From Massilia aquatica (GTDB taxonomy: Bacteria; Pseudomonadota; Gammaproteobacteria; Burkholderiales; Burkholderiaceae_D): a stretch of DNA of 64,000 nt. The stretch is taken from assembly GCF_011682045.1 (NCBI RefSeq), contig NZ_VVIW01000004.1, forward strand, positions 372,001 to 436,000, in the 5' to 3' direction. Position numbers and translations under genes: made by a program. Shown here piece after piece: positions 27,694 to 35,817 of this stretch; position 1 is the first letter of the stretch, and every line of letters begins with the position of its first letter. The notes under the pieces were generated by a model, which was given only the letters and a program-made list of their open reading frames with translations, was not told the DNA's origin and did not search any database.

Positions 27694-28266
27694 CTACCCC
27701 ACGGAATGACGCCGTGTCAGTGGCACGACTTTTCCCATGCGACGGTCAATCGGTTGATCGGAAGCGGGAACGTGGCTTTCCCTGGCGAGCCAGCTGTTGG
27801 ACGATTCAAGGTTCCCGTCATGGCGTACTGCCCGAAGATATTGCAGTTCTTCAAATGGCACCACCATTTGCAGCCAGCGGCTACCGGACTCAATGTGCCC
27901 TTGGGATCCTCCCTCGGTCCAGCGAATCGACTGAAGCGACGGTTCATTCATGATCGACCATTGAACCCCGCGCAACGGCCGGGTGGAGTAGATTTTCAGG
28001 ATCGTCGACTTGGCGGCATCGTCGATGAACCTGTTGTTGTAGCTACCGGACAGATACACGACCATGCGCTGAAAATAGGAAAGCTTGCTGCGCGCTCCAA
28101 ACGTGACGGTCTCGGCCCCCCACTGCGGCAGCGTCCCGTTCATTTTAGCCAGATAGAATCCGCGCCCGATTTGTCCCATCGGCGGCAGAAAGCGCGCCTG
28201 CACCCCTTCAGTGAGGATGCTGCGCGCCGATTTTTCGTTTGTTCCGTGATAACCCAAGAATTCCAA
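27694..28266 (-). CDS. Putative ADP-ribosyltransferase-like protein
   Basis: A 190-aa protein. A TTG start at 28266 is preferred because a perfect AAGGAG lies six bases before it; an ATG at 28293 lacks one and would place that site inside the gene. The N terminus has YHGTN (His7), then SILTEGV and GRGFYLA (Tyr38). This order of His, then Gly-x-Gly-Phe-Tyr, is typical of the ADP-ribosyltransferase fold (DUF3990 and PARP-like H-Y-E type). Glu139 or Glu140 (VVPFEEL) could be the third catalytic residue. It has no signal peptide. It may be a stand-alone toxin or DNA/protein modifier. The assignment is a motif-based inference. Confidence 0.55.
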   Translation of the reverse strand: MEFLGYHGTNEKSARSILTEGVQARFLPPMGQIGRGFYLAKMNGTLPQWGAETVTFGARSKLSYFQRMVVYLSGSYNNRFIDDAAKSTILKIYSTRPLRGVQWSIMNEPSLQSIRWTEGGSQGHIESGSRWLQMVVPFEELQYLRAVRHDGNLESSNSWLARESHVPASDQPIDRRMGKVVPLTRRHSVG

Positions 28267-28461
28267 AATGTTCTCCTTTATAGCGATTCGCATACCGCGT
28301 TGCCAGAATGTTGCTTTCTTGCACCGACGAAATCAATGCAACGTTGATGAAAGTTCATTCGCCCAAGCCGCGATGATACCCGGATTTAACATTCCAGTCG
28401 CATCGTAGCGGGATGGTCAAACGGTCGGCGGCCCAACCCGGCTACGCCCAATCCCTGGCAA

Positions 28462-28950
28462 TCAAGCAAGCTGCAGGACTTGCCGCAACCCCAGCAGCGC
28501 CACGTCGTCGCGCGCGCCCGTGAACGGCGCCACAGCCAGGTGGCAGCGCGGCTGCCTGCAAATCTTCTCGGGACTGTCATCGATGATGGTCATGCGCTCG
28601 AGCGGGTAGCCGAACTTCTGCGCCTTGCGCAAATCCTTGATGTACACGTAGCTGTTGCTGCGCACATCGACACGCTGTACGCATTGTTGCGCCGACCAGG
28701 CGAAGCGCAGCGGCACGCCGGCGAACAAGCGTTCCACCACCGCCGCCACATACGCCGCGCTCGACGACGACCACACCGCCAGGTCGAAGCGCGCGGCGGC
28801 CAACTCGATCAGTTCACGCGCAAACGGGCGCTAGTACACCAAATACGGCGCCACCTCGAAGTCGCAGGGATGGGCGAGCGCAAACTCGCTGGCGTGCACC
28901 AGCGTTTCGTCGAGGTCGAATATCAGCAGGCGGCGCGGTTCAGGTTGCAT
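28462..28950 (-). pseudogene. FCP1/NIF-type HAD phosphatase interrupted by an amber codon
   Basis: Read through, this is a 162-codon HAD-superfamily gene. It has the nucleophile motif LLIFDLDETLVH near residue 12, then YLVY, a TAG codon (28831-28833), then RPFARELIELAAARFDLAV, the motif II segment WSSSSAAYV and the motif III/IV block ERMTIIDDSPEK. Frame, codon use and all motifs are intact on both sides, so a single base change (for example CAG or AAG to TAG) is the only lesion. The ATG at 28950 overlaps the end of a small upstream ORF. It is either a very recent pseudogene or a case of amber readthrough. Confidence 0.8.
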
Positions 28951-29104
28951 GCGGATCGAAGTAGGCGGCCCAGGTGATGGCGCAAGGCTGCATCCTGGCG
29001 CTGGCGCCGAACAGCGCCTGGGCCGCGTCCATGTCGCGGTCCCAGTGTTCCAGGCGCTGCCAGGCCTGCTCGACCAGTTGGCGCGCTTCGGTGATCTGTT
29101 GCAC
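28940..29104 (-). CDS. Small 54-aa ORF upstream of the HAD gene
   Basis: A GTG-initiated frame at 29104 would encode 54 residues (helix ITEARQLVEQAWQRLEHWD, then MQPCAITWAAYFDPHAT). Third-position GC is high, as in host genes. The frame ends inside the start of the phosphatase gene with an 11-base overlap, a sign of translational coupling. No clear ribosome-binding site is seen. It could instead be the C-terminal remnant of a longer gene. Confidence 0.4.
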   Translation of the reverse strand: MQQITEARQLVEQAWQRLEHWDRDMDAAQALFGASARMQPCAITWAAYFDPHAT

Positions 29105-29120
29105 GGCCGTGCGCTGTGAG

Positions 29121-29513
29121 TCAGCGCACCCGCGCCAGGTTTTCCAGCTCGGTCGCGCGCGCCGCGCGGGCGCTCATTGAACACTCCTCGGCCAACAGGA
29201 CCGCCGCCGTGCCGCCGTCGGGATCGTGATAGAACACGCAGTTCGCCTCGGCGTATTTCAGCCACAGCCGCTGGGCGTCCTGCAGCTGCTGCTTGCGCTC
29301 GCCCTGCAGGCGCGCCATCAGCGCGCGATACGCGACATTGAGGCGCTTGTCCTCGGTGTCGTACTGCACGGCGATGCATTCCATGATCGCCGGGTTGCTG
29401 ACCGCCTTGTCCATGCAGCGCTGATACTGCTTGCTGCGCGTACCGTCCTGTGCGGCGGCGGGCATGGCGCCGGCGGCCAGCGCCAGCAAAAAAATCGTTC
29501 GCATTACGGTCAT
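29121..29513 (-). CDS. Secreted LprI/DUF1311-type protein
   Basis: A 130-aa protein with signal peptide (MRTIFLLALAAGAMPAAAQ). The mature part has the LprI pattern: YQRCMDKA, MECIAVQYDTEDKRLNVAY, AQRLWLKYAEANCVFY and a late Cys in EECSMS. It differs from the protein at 27248-27637 but has the same four-Cys layout, so disulfide-stabilised periplasmic folding is likely. The ribosome-binding site is weak; the ATG four codons later (29504) is an alternative start. It follows the J-domain gene by 49 bases and may be co-transcribed with it. Confidence 0.8.
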   Translation of the reverse strand: MTVMRTIFLLALAAGAMPAAAQDGTRSKQYQRCMDKAVSNPAIMECIAVQYDTEDKRLNVAYRALMARLQGERKQQLQDAQRLWLKYAEANCVFYHDPDGGTAAVLLAEECSMSARAARATELENLARVR

Positions 29514-29562
29514 GAGGACATCCAGGCAAGTCCGGGCGTACCCGGAATGAAAAAAATCCGGC

Positions 29563-30537
29563 TTAACCCGGTTCTGAAGAACGTGCCGCCGCCTGCTTGC
29601 GCCGCCCCACGCATTCGGCCTGGCTGCCGCCCACGTCCACATTCTGGTAGCGCACCTCGTACTTGCCCGCCGCCAGGCGGTCAACCAGGAAGGTGTCGCG
29701 CGCCAGCACGTAGACATGGCGCACGTTCGAGCGCCGGTCCAGGTCGAAAATCTTGACCAGCACCGGCGAGCCGTTGCGCGTGTTGTCGATGCTGATCTGG
29801 GTTTCCGGCCCCTGGTTACCGATCGGAAAGCCATCCACATAGCCCGACTGCACCGGCCACGGCTCGCCGTTGGGCGCGATCAGGGAATGCAGTTCGGTCT
29901 CGCAGTCGGCCACCCGCGCCGGCACCACCAGTTCGGTCACGCCGAGCGCCCGCACATCGGGCGCACGGGTGCCGGCGTCGGCCACATGCGGCTTGGCCAC
30001 GGCCCAGCTGTCGGCGCGCGCGTCGGGCGGCGCCTCGCTGCGCGCCGGGGCTGGGGTCGACGCCGCGCTGCGCTGCGTGCCCAGGGCCGACGCCAGCGCC
30101 ACCGGCACCACCCGGTCCTGGCTCAGGAAAAACGCGCCGGCCGCGCAGCCGAGGCCGAAACACAGCATCAGCCCGAACCACCAGCGCGGGTCGCGCACGG
30201 CCCGGTATGGCTTGAGCACCTCGACCGGCGCCCCGTCCCACCCGGACGCGGCCTCGGCGCGCGACTTCTCGCGCCCTTCCTCGCGGGTGCTTTCGAGCCA
30301 TTCGATTTCCCATTCCTCGGCCGCGATCCATTCGTCGTGTTCCTTGCGCCGCACCGGGTCCGACAAGGTGCCGTAGGCGCTGTTGAGGATCGCCATGATG
30401 CGCGCGGCCTTGTCGTCGCCGGGGTTCTTGTCGGGATGGTACTTCTGGCTCAAGGCCTTGTAGGCGGCACGAATGACTTCCTGCGGCGCCAGGCGCGCCA
30501 CCTTCAGGTTGTCATAATGTGTGTGGATCTTGGCCAT
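29563..30537 (-). CDS. Membrane-anchored J-domain protein
   Basis: A 324-aa protein. The J domain (residues 4-70) has HYDNLKVARLAPQEVIRAAY, the HPD motif in KYHPDKNPGDD, and the closing helix. An acidic linker precedes one membrane helix (about 120-138, WWFGLMLCFGLGCAAGAFFL), so the C-terminal 180 residues are probably periplasmic. They are Ala/Pro-rich at first, then form a compact beta-rich domain (residues 205-310) with Cys residues. The J domain would stimulate cytoplasmic DnaK. There is no zinc-finger or client-binding DnaJ region, so it is not dnaJ itself. Confidence 0.85.
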   Translation of the reverse strand: MAKIHTHYDNLKVARLAPQEVIRAAYKALSQKYHPDKNPGDDKAARIMAILNSAYGTLSDPVRRKEHDEWIAAEEWEIEWLESTREEGREKSRAEAASGWDGAPVEVLKPYRAVRDPRWWFGLMLCFGLGCAAGAFFLSQDRVVPVALASALGTQRSAASTPAPARSEAPPDARADSWAVAKPHVADAGTRAPDVRALGVTELVVPARVADCETELHSLIAPNGEPWPVQSGYVDGFPIGNQGPETQISIDNTRNGSPVLVKIFDLDRRSNVRHVYVLARDTFLVDRLAAGKYEVRYQNVDVGGSQAECVGRRKQAAARSSEPG

Positions 30538-30655
30538 TGTTGTCAGGTTGGGGAAGCGCGCGGTCGTCCATGATAGCCGATGTGGTCACGCCGGCAAGCC
30601 CGCCCGGCGTAACTGGAAGTGCGTATTGTAGCCGCACTGCAAGTTGCCAGATATT

Positions 30656-31807
30656 CTACAGTCGATGGCTGCGGTCGGCCCGCGCCAGCGCGTCCGGCAG
30701 GGCCACGCCGCTGCCGACCACCAGCACCTTGAACAATTCGCCCATTTCGGAGGGCGAGACCAGCTTTTGCAGGGCAATCGACTGCGGCAGGTAGCGCAGC
30801 AGGTCGGACGGGTCGTGCCGCGCCAGCAGCAGTTCGCCAATGCCGGCGCCGAGCAAGAACGAAGCCTGGTTCATGTAGGCCAGCACATCGAGCCCGCCAT
30901 CCTGCGCCGCCAGCGCCATGGCGGTAAAGTCGACGTGGGCGGTGATGTCCTGCAAACCGGGCAGGTAGAACGGCTCCGGGTGGGCATGGTGGCGGTAGTG
31001 GCACATCAAGGTGCCGGCCATGCGCTGGTCCAGATAGTATTCGTGCGCCGGAAAACCGTAATCAAGCAGAATGGCGGCGCCCTTGCCCTTGCCGAACATG
31101 CGCGCCAGCGACCCCATGAAGCCGCAGGCGATGGGGTGCACTTCGGTCAGGTAGCCCGGCGGCAGCTCGCCAGCGTCCGCAATCTGGCGCGCGATGTGGG
31201 CGGCCAGCCCGGCATCGGGCACGCGCGCCAGATACGCGAATTCACCCGCCTCCACCGTCACCATCATTTCGCGCCAGCCGTCGGCATCCTTGCGCACCAG
31301 CGCCACCGGCATGGCGTCGAGCACTTCGTTGGCCAGCACCACGCCCTCGAACGACACCGGAAAGTCATCGAGCCAGCGCACCTGCGGGAAGTCCTTTAAG
31401 GCTTCCTGCTGGCGCGCGCGCAGTTCGCCCGACAGTTCCATGATGGCGTAGCTCTCGACCGCCACGCCGTCGGCCGCCAGCGCGGTCAGCACGTCGCGCG
31501 CCAGCTTGCCGGTGCCGGCGCCAAACTCCAGGATCGCCGGCGCGCTCTGCGCCATGATCGGCGCGACCACGCGCGCCAGCGCGGCCCCGAACAGGGGACT
31601 GATTTCGGGCGCGGTCACAAAGTCGCCGGCCGCGCCAAGCTTGGAGGCGCCCCCGGTGTAGTAGCCCAGGCCGGGCGCGTACAGGGCCAGCTCCATGAAG
31701 CGGGTGAAGGAAATCGCGCCGTCGTGCTGTGCGATCTCAACGGCGATCAGGTTTTGCAGGGCGTGGGACGCGGCCAGCGCGTCGCTATCGGGAGCAGGTA
31801 AGGTCAT
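30656..31807 (-). CDS. SAM-dependent methyltransferase, MidA/NDUFAF7 family
   Basis: A 383-aa protein. ATG 31807 gives the usual N terminus; the longer frame overlaps the histidine kinase gene and is rejected. The SAM-binding motif I is ILEFGAGTGKLARDVL near residue 95. The family signature includes FMELALYAPGLGYYTGG and GDFVTAPEISPLFGAALA near the start and AAILLDYGFPAHEYY later. The mitochondrial relative NDUFAF7 methylates an Arg of complex I; the bacterial substrate is not certain. It lies 40 bases after the histidine kinase gene on the same strand, but a functional link is not obvious. Confidence 0.88.
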   Translation of the reverse strand: MTLPAPDSDALAASHALQNLIAVEIAQHDGAISFTRFMELALYAPGLGYYTGGASKLGAAGDFVTAPEISPLFGAALARVVAPIMAQSAPAILEFGAGTGKLARDVLTALAADGVAVESYAIMELSGELRARQQEALKDFPQVRWLDDFPVSFEGVVLANEVLDAMPVALVRKDADGWREMMVTVEAGEFAYLARVPDAGLAAHIARQIADAGELPPGYLTEVHPIACGFMGSLARMFGKGKGAAILLDYGFPAHEYYLDQRMAGTLMCHYRHHAHPEPFYLPGLQDITAHVDFTAMALAAQDGGLDVLAYMNQASFLLGAGIGELLLARHDPSDLLRYLPQSIALQKLVSPSEMGELFKVLVVGSGVALPDALARADRSHRL

Positions 31808-31847
31808 GCGGGCATTGTAGCGACAAGCGCAGGGATGAACAATTATG

Positions 31848-33320
31848 TCAGTCGGCGTCCACCGAGGTGGACCCGTTGGGCAGCACCAGGGTGGCGCAAA
31901 AGCCGCCGCCTTCGGCGTTTTGCAGCAGCAGCTGGCCGCCGTGGGCCTGGGCGATGCCGCGCGCGATGCCCAGTCCCAGCCCCATGCCGCTGCTGTTTTG
32001 CTTGCGCCCGTGCTCAAGCCGCACATACGGTTCGAACAACTGGGCCAGCGCGTCTTCCGGCACGCCGGGGCCGTGGTCGCGCACCGCGATGCGGATGCTC
32101 GAGCCGACCGCGCGCACCGCGATCTGGGCCCGCTCGCCGTAATGCAGCGCGTTTTCCAGCAGGTTGCCGATGGCGCGCTTGAGCGCGAGCGGCTTGGCCG
32201 TCACCGACAGCCCGACCGGTTCGAACGAGACTTCGTGCCCGGCCAGCTGGGCGCCGCGCACCATGCGCGCCAAAAAGCTGTCGAGCCGGATTTCGGTCGG
32301 GGTTTCGTGGATGTCGCTGTCTTTCACGCATTGCAGCGCGCCCTTGACCATCATTTCCAGTTCGTCGATATCTTCGTGGAATTCGGCGCGCAGGGTGGCG
32401 TCGTCGAGCAGCTCGGCGCGCAGTTTCAGGCGCATGATGGGCGTGCGCAGGTCGTGCGAGATGGAGACGAACAGGCGCTCGCGGTCGTCGATGTAGCGCC
32501 CGATGCGCTCGCGCATGGCCCCGAACGCGCGCGCGGTATTGACGAATTCGCGGCTGCCGGTTTCCGGCAGGGCCGGCATGCGCTCGCCGTTGCCAAACGC
32601 AGTCGCCGCCTCCGACAGGGCCGCGAGCGGGCGCGTGGTCCAGCGCACCACGGGAATCGACAGCATCACCACCGCCAGCAAGGACAGCGCGTGCAGCAGC
32701 AGATGGTCGCGCGTAAAGAGTTTACCGCTGTCGAGAAAATACGGACTAGGCATCAGGGTGGCCAGGTACAGCCAGTGGCCCGGTTCCATTTCGACCTGCA
32801 TCAGCAGCACCGGGGCCGGCTTGGCCAGCATGATCTGGCGCACCCGGTTTTCGGGCAGGGCCGACAGGCGCGTGCCGTCGTCGCCCACCACCAGCTGTTC
32901 GGGCCACACGAACGCCACGCGCACGTTGGCGTGGTTGGGCAGGTCGGCGTGCAGGGTCGATTGCACGGTGGCGATCGCAATGTCGGCCAGCGGCTGCGGC
33001 CCGATGCTTTCGGCCGCCACCGGCTTGCGGTTCAGGTTCACGAAAAAACGCGTCCCGCCCATTTCGCCGAACTGCTGGATGATCAAGGGCCGGTAGTTGG
33101 GCGGCAGGCTGACGAAAAAGCGCACCGCGCTGGCGGCGCTGTGGCCGAGCTGCTGGGCGGCGTTAGCCACTTCGACCTGCGACTCGGCGCGGCGCTGGCT
33201 GGCCCAGATGTAGTTGCCGGCCAGCTGGGTCAGCATGACGCCGGCCACCATCAGCAGGGTCAAGCGTCCGAGCAGCGATTGCGGCAGGCAGCGCGCCCAG
33301 CCGCCGGGGCGCTTATTCAT
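31848..33320 (-). CDS. Sensor histidine kinase of a sugar-uptake two-component system
   Basis: A 490-aa inner-membrane kinase. ATG 33320 overlaps the regulator's stop codon by eight bases. Two membrane helices (about 15-38 and 205-228) enclose a periplasmic sensor of about 165 residues. HAMP and HisKA follow with His289 in FVSISHDLRTP, then the HATPase motifs GNLLENALHYG (N), DHGPGVP (G1) and GMGLGLGIARGIAQAHGG (G2). Together with the regulator and the adjacent binding-protein gene it resembles the GtrS/GltR glucose-sensing system of Pseudomonas in organisation. That parallel is an inference from gene order. Confidence 0.9.
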   Translation of the reverse strand: MNKRPGGWARCLPQSLLGRLTLLMVAGVMLTQLAGNYIWASQRRAESQVEVANAAQQLGHSAASAVRFFVSLPPNYRPLIIQQFGEMGGTRFFVNLNRKPVAAESIGPQPLADIAIATVQSTLHADLPNHANVRVAFVWPEQLVVGDDGTRLSALPENRVRQIMLAKPAPVLLMQVEMEPGHWLYLATLMPSPYFLDSGKLFTRDHLLLHALSLLAVVMLSIPVVRWTTRPLAALSEAATAFGNGERMPALPETGSREFVNTARAFGAMRERIGRYIDDRERLFVSISHDLRTPIMRLKLRAELLDDATLRAEFHEDIDELEMMVKGALQCVKDSDIHETPTEIRLDSFLARMVRGAQLAGHEVSFEPVGLSVTAKPLALKRAIGNLLENALHYGERAQIAVRAVGSSIRIAVRDHGPGVPEDALAQLFEPYVRLEHGRKQNSSGMGLGLGIARGIAQAHGGQLLLQNAEGGGFCATLVLPNGSTSVDAD

Positions 33321-34023
33321 GGCTGCTCGACACGCTCGCGGCAAACACGTAGCCGGCCCCGCGCACGGTCTTGATCAGCCAGGGTTGCTTGCCGCAATCG
33401 TTGAAGCGCAGGCGCAGGCGGCTGATCTGGACATCGAGAAAGCGGTCGAACGGCCCGGCGTCGCGCCCGCGCGTGGCTTCGCACAGCACGCTGCGGTCGA
33501 GGATTTCGCCGGCATGGTCGATGAAATACTTGAGCAGCTGAAAGTCCAGCCCCGACAACACCACCGGCGTACCGTTGTGGTCCACCGCGCTGCGCTCGAC
33601 CACGTCGATGGTGAAGCCGCCGAAACGGTGATAGCGCGGCGGCGCGGCCGCTTCCATGCCGGTGCGGCGGTGGATCGCCTTGATGCGCGCCAGCAATTCG
33701 CGCGGACTATGCGGCTTGGAAATATAGTCATCGGCCCCGAGTTCCAGCCCGACCACGCGGTCGGCTTCGTCGGAACTGGCGGTGAGCATGATGATCGGCA
33801 CGTTCGAGCGCCGCCGCACCGCCTGGCACAGGGCGAAGCCGTCGGTGTCGGGCAGCATGACGTCGAGGATCACCAGCGACAGGGTGTCCACGCTGCGGTT
33901 AAATTCGGTGAAGAAGGACGCGCCGTTGTGGGCCAGGGTGACCGAGTACTGGTTCTTTTCCAGGTAGGTTTTGAGCAGCGTCCTGATCTTCTGGTCATCG
34001 TCCACGATAAGGATGTTTCGCAT
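33313..34023 (-). CDS. OmpR-family response regulator
   Basis: A 236-aa protein. The receiver has Asp8-10 (LIVDDDQ), the phosphoacceptor in VILDVMLPDTDG (Asp54), Thr in MLTASS and Lys in ISKPHSP. The C-terminal winged helix has LSGLDFQLLKYFIDHAGEIL, DVQISRLRLRF and the RGAGYVF end. It starts 12 bases after the binding-protein gene and overlaps the kinase gene, so the three form one operon. Its likely target is the divergent porin-transporter operon. Confidence 0.94.
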   Translation of the reverse strand: MRNILIVDDDQKIRTLLKTYLEKNQYSVTLAHNGASFFTEFNRSVDTLSLVILDVMLPDTDGFALCQAVRRRSNVPIIMLTASSDEADRVVGLELGADDYISKPHSPRELLARIKAIHRRTGMEAAAPPRYHRFGGFTIDVVERSAVDHNGTPVVLSGLDFQLLKYFIDHAGEILDRSVLCEATRGRDAGPFDRFLDVQISRLRLRFNDCGKQPWLIKTVRGAGYVFAASVSSSHE

Positions 34024-34035
34024 GGTGTAAGTCGG

Positions 34036-35388
34036 TTACCTGTCTTGCGGGCGGCGGCCGATCACGCCCAAACGGCGCTGGGTGTCGGCAACGGCGACCC
34101 TTTCGTTAAGAAAAAAGCGGTGCAGCTCGGCCACCATGGCGTCGCGTGCGGTTTCGTCGGTGGCCATGCGGTGCGCCATGCTCGGCGCGTGCACCGCCGC
34201 CGAGCTGGCGAACAGGGTCCATGATGCGCGAGCGCAGCCATCCATGGCGCCCAGGTCGGGGGCGCGCAGCACCGGCACCGAGCCCTTGACACGGCTGTAA
34301 TCGCGCTGCACGGCCGCTTGCATGACCATCGCCGCCAGGGTTTCCTGGGCGCCACGCTGGGCCGGGTGCGCGGCCAGCATGCTCAGCGTGTCGACGGTGT
34401 ACAGGTGAAAGGCGGCGGTGCCCGGCACGGCGCCGCAGCCGAAATCGCGCTCGCTGTTCAAGCCCAGCGCGTTCAGTTCGCCCTTGGCCCAGTCGCCCAT
34501 GACCAGCATGGCGGCGCTGCCTTCAGCGAGCTTGCGCGCTTCTTCGGCCCAGGTCAACTCGCGCACGGGCGAACCCATCCATCTTTTAAGGGCGCGCAGG
34601 CGGGCCAGCGCCCGGCCCAGGCGCGGATCGGTGAACGCGGCCGGCTCGCGCTGCTGGAACAACTGGCGGAAATACACCGCTCCGCCCTCGGCCAGCACCA
34701 GCGTTTCGAACAGGGTGGCGACCTGCCACGGTTCGCTGCTTTGCGCCAGCGGCGTGACCCCGGCGCGCTGCAAGACCTCGGCGGCGCGCTCGAACTCGGG
34801 CCAGGTCGACGGCGCGGCCAGCCCGTGGCGGGCGAACAGGGCGCGGTTGTGAAACAGGATGTTAATACGGTGGATGCCGAGCGGGGCCGCCACCACATGC
34901 TGGCCTGGCCGGATCAGGGCCGCAACACCGGGCAACAACTGGCGATCCCAGTTGCCGCGCGCGGCCACCTGATCGAGGTCGGTCAGCAACCCGAGGCGGG
35001 CCCAGTCGCGCACCACGATGCCGTTGAGCTGGGCGACTTCGGGCGCATCCTTGGCCAGCACCCGGCTGCGCAGCACGATCCCGGCCCCGATGCCCGAGCC
35101 GCCCGGCACCATCGTGTCGCGCCATGCGACGCCTTGCTGGCCCAGGCGCTCGGCCAGCAGGTCGACCGCGCGCCGCTCGCTGGCGGACTGCCACCAGTGC
35201 AGTACTTGCAGGGAATCAGCTGGCGCGGCGCCCGATGGCGTGGCGGCCGCGGGAGCGGTTTTGGGCGCGGCTGCCGTCAGCAAGGGCATGGCCAGCGCCA
35301 ACAGCGCCATCAGGCGCTTGCCGCGCCCCTCCTTGCGGGCGCTTCTCTGCTGGGGGACGTTGTCGGTTGTCGCTTGCGCCTCTATCAC
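34036..35388 (-). CDS. Sugar-binding protein paralogue linked to the two-component system
   Basis: About 450 aa. The start is uncertain: GTG 35388 has AGGAG close upstream, while ATG 35310 lacks a well-spaced site. A hydrophobic signal segment (MALLALAMPLLTAAAP) follows a basic stretch. The mature protein matches the periplasmic sugar-binding protein of the transporter at 37204 along its length: VLHWWQSASE, APLGIHRINILFHN, EPWQVATLFETLVLAEGG, MLVMGDWAKGELNALG. Its location in the sensor-regulator operon rather than with the permeases suggests that it presents ligand to the kinase instead of, or besides, the ABC transporter. Confidence 0.82.
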   Translation of the reverse strand: MIEAQATTDNVPQQRSARKEGRGKRLMALLALAMPLLTAAAPKTAPAAATPSGAAPADSLQVLHWWQSASERRAVDLLAERLGQQGVAWRDTMVPGGSGIGAGIVLRSRVLAKDAPEVAQLNGIVVRDWARLGLLTDLDQVAARGNWDRQLLPGVAALIRPGQHVVAAPLGIHRINILFHNRALFARHGLAAPSTWPEFERAAEVLQRAGVTPLAQSSEPWQVATLFETLVLAEGGAVYFRQLFQQREPAAFTDPRLGRALARLRALKRWMGSPVRELTWAEEARKLAEGSAAMLVMGDWAKGELNALGLNSERDFGCGAVPGTAAFHLYTVDTLSMLAAHPAQRGAQETLAAMVMQAAVQRDYSRVKGSVPVLRAPDLGAMDGCARASWTLFASSAAVHAPSMAHRMATDETARDAMVAELHRFFLNERVAVADTQRRLGVIGRRPQDR

Positions 35389-35817
35389 GCTCTCCTGTTT
35401 GCGGAACAGTGTATAACGAAAATTCCACACGCAAAATGTAATTTTACTACAGCACTATGCAAAGTTAGTTTGCGAACTGTTTCGTTTTGTTGCAGGCCGG
35501 GTCATCCGTTTCCACCCCGCGATGGCACTCGTCCGCACAGTGAAAACCGGCGCTGCGCGGGCGCCGGCATTTGTAAAGTTATGTTGCAAGCTCAGCCGGC
35601 CAAAATAAAGTTTTATCATACAAATCAGTGACTTGTAATATTACTCATATCCATATGCGACAAGTGGCCTAAGCGGGGGACACGATGCTACTGTCGCCAA
35701 CGTTGTCGATGGAACACGCTGAAAGTGGCAATGATCGCGACATAACAGTGCCACAAGCGTGCTGACCAAAGTAGCGCCACCTCGCCACGCTACTTTACAT
35801 ACTAATAAGGAGACTAA
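35389..35817. promoter_or_regulatory. Divergent control region of the sugar locus
   Basis: This spacer separates the sensor operon from the porin-transporter operon and is noticeably AT-rich. It should contain both promoters. The clearest element is an inverted repeat, AAAGTAGCG (35768-35776) and CGCTACTTT (35788-35796), spaced by 11 bases and ending about 12 bases before the porin's AAGGAG. It can be a regulator-binding site or an mRNA hairpin near the ribosome-binding site. No convincing -35/-10 pair was fixed. Confidence 0.55.

Noticed and set aside
28951-29529. Long upstream extension of the HAD phosphatase frame
   Set aside because: It overlaps the LprI-type gene in another frame and is Arg/Ala-rich without domains; the ATG at 28950 gives the normal HAD N terminus.
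29226-30573. Plus-strand open frames across the J-domain and LprI-type genes
   Set aside because: Arg/Pro/Ala-rich shadows; the minus strand carries the HPD motif and signal peptide.
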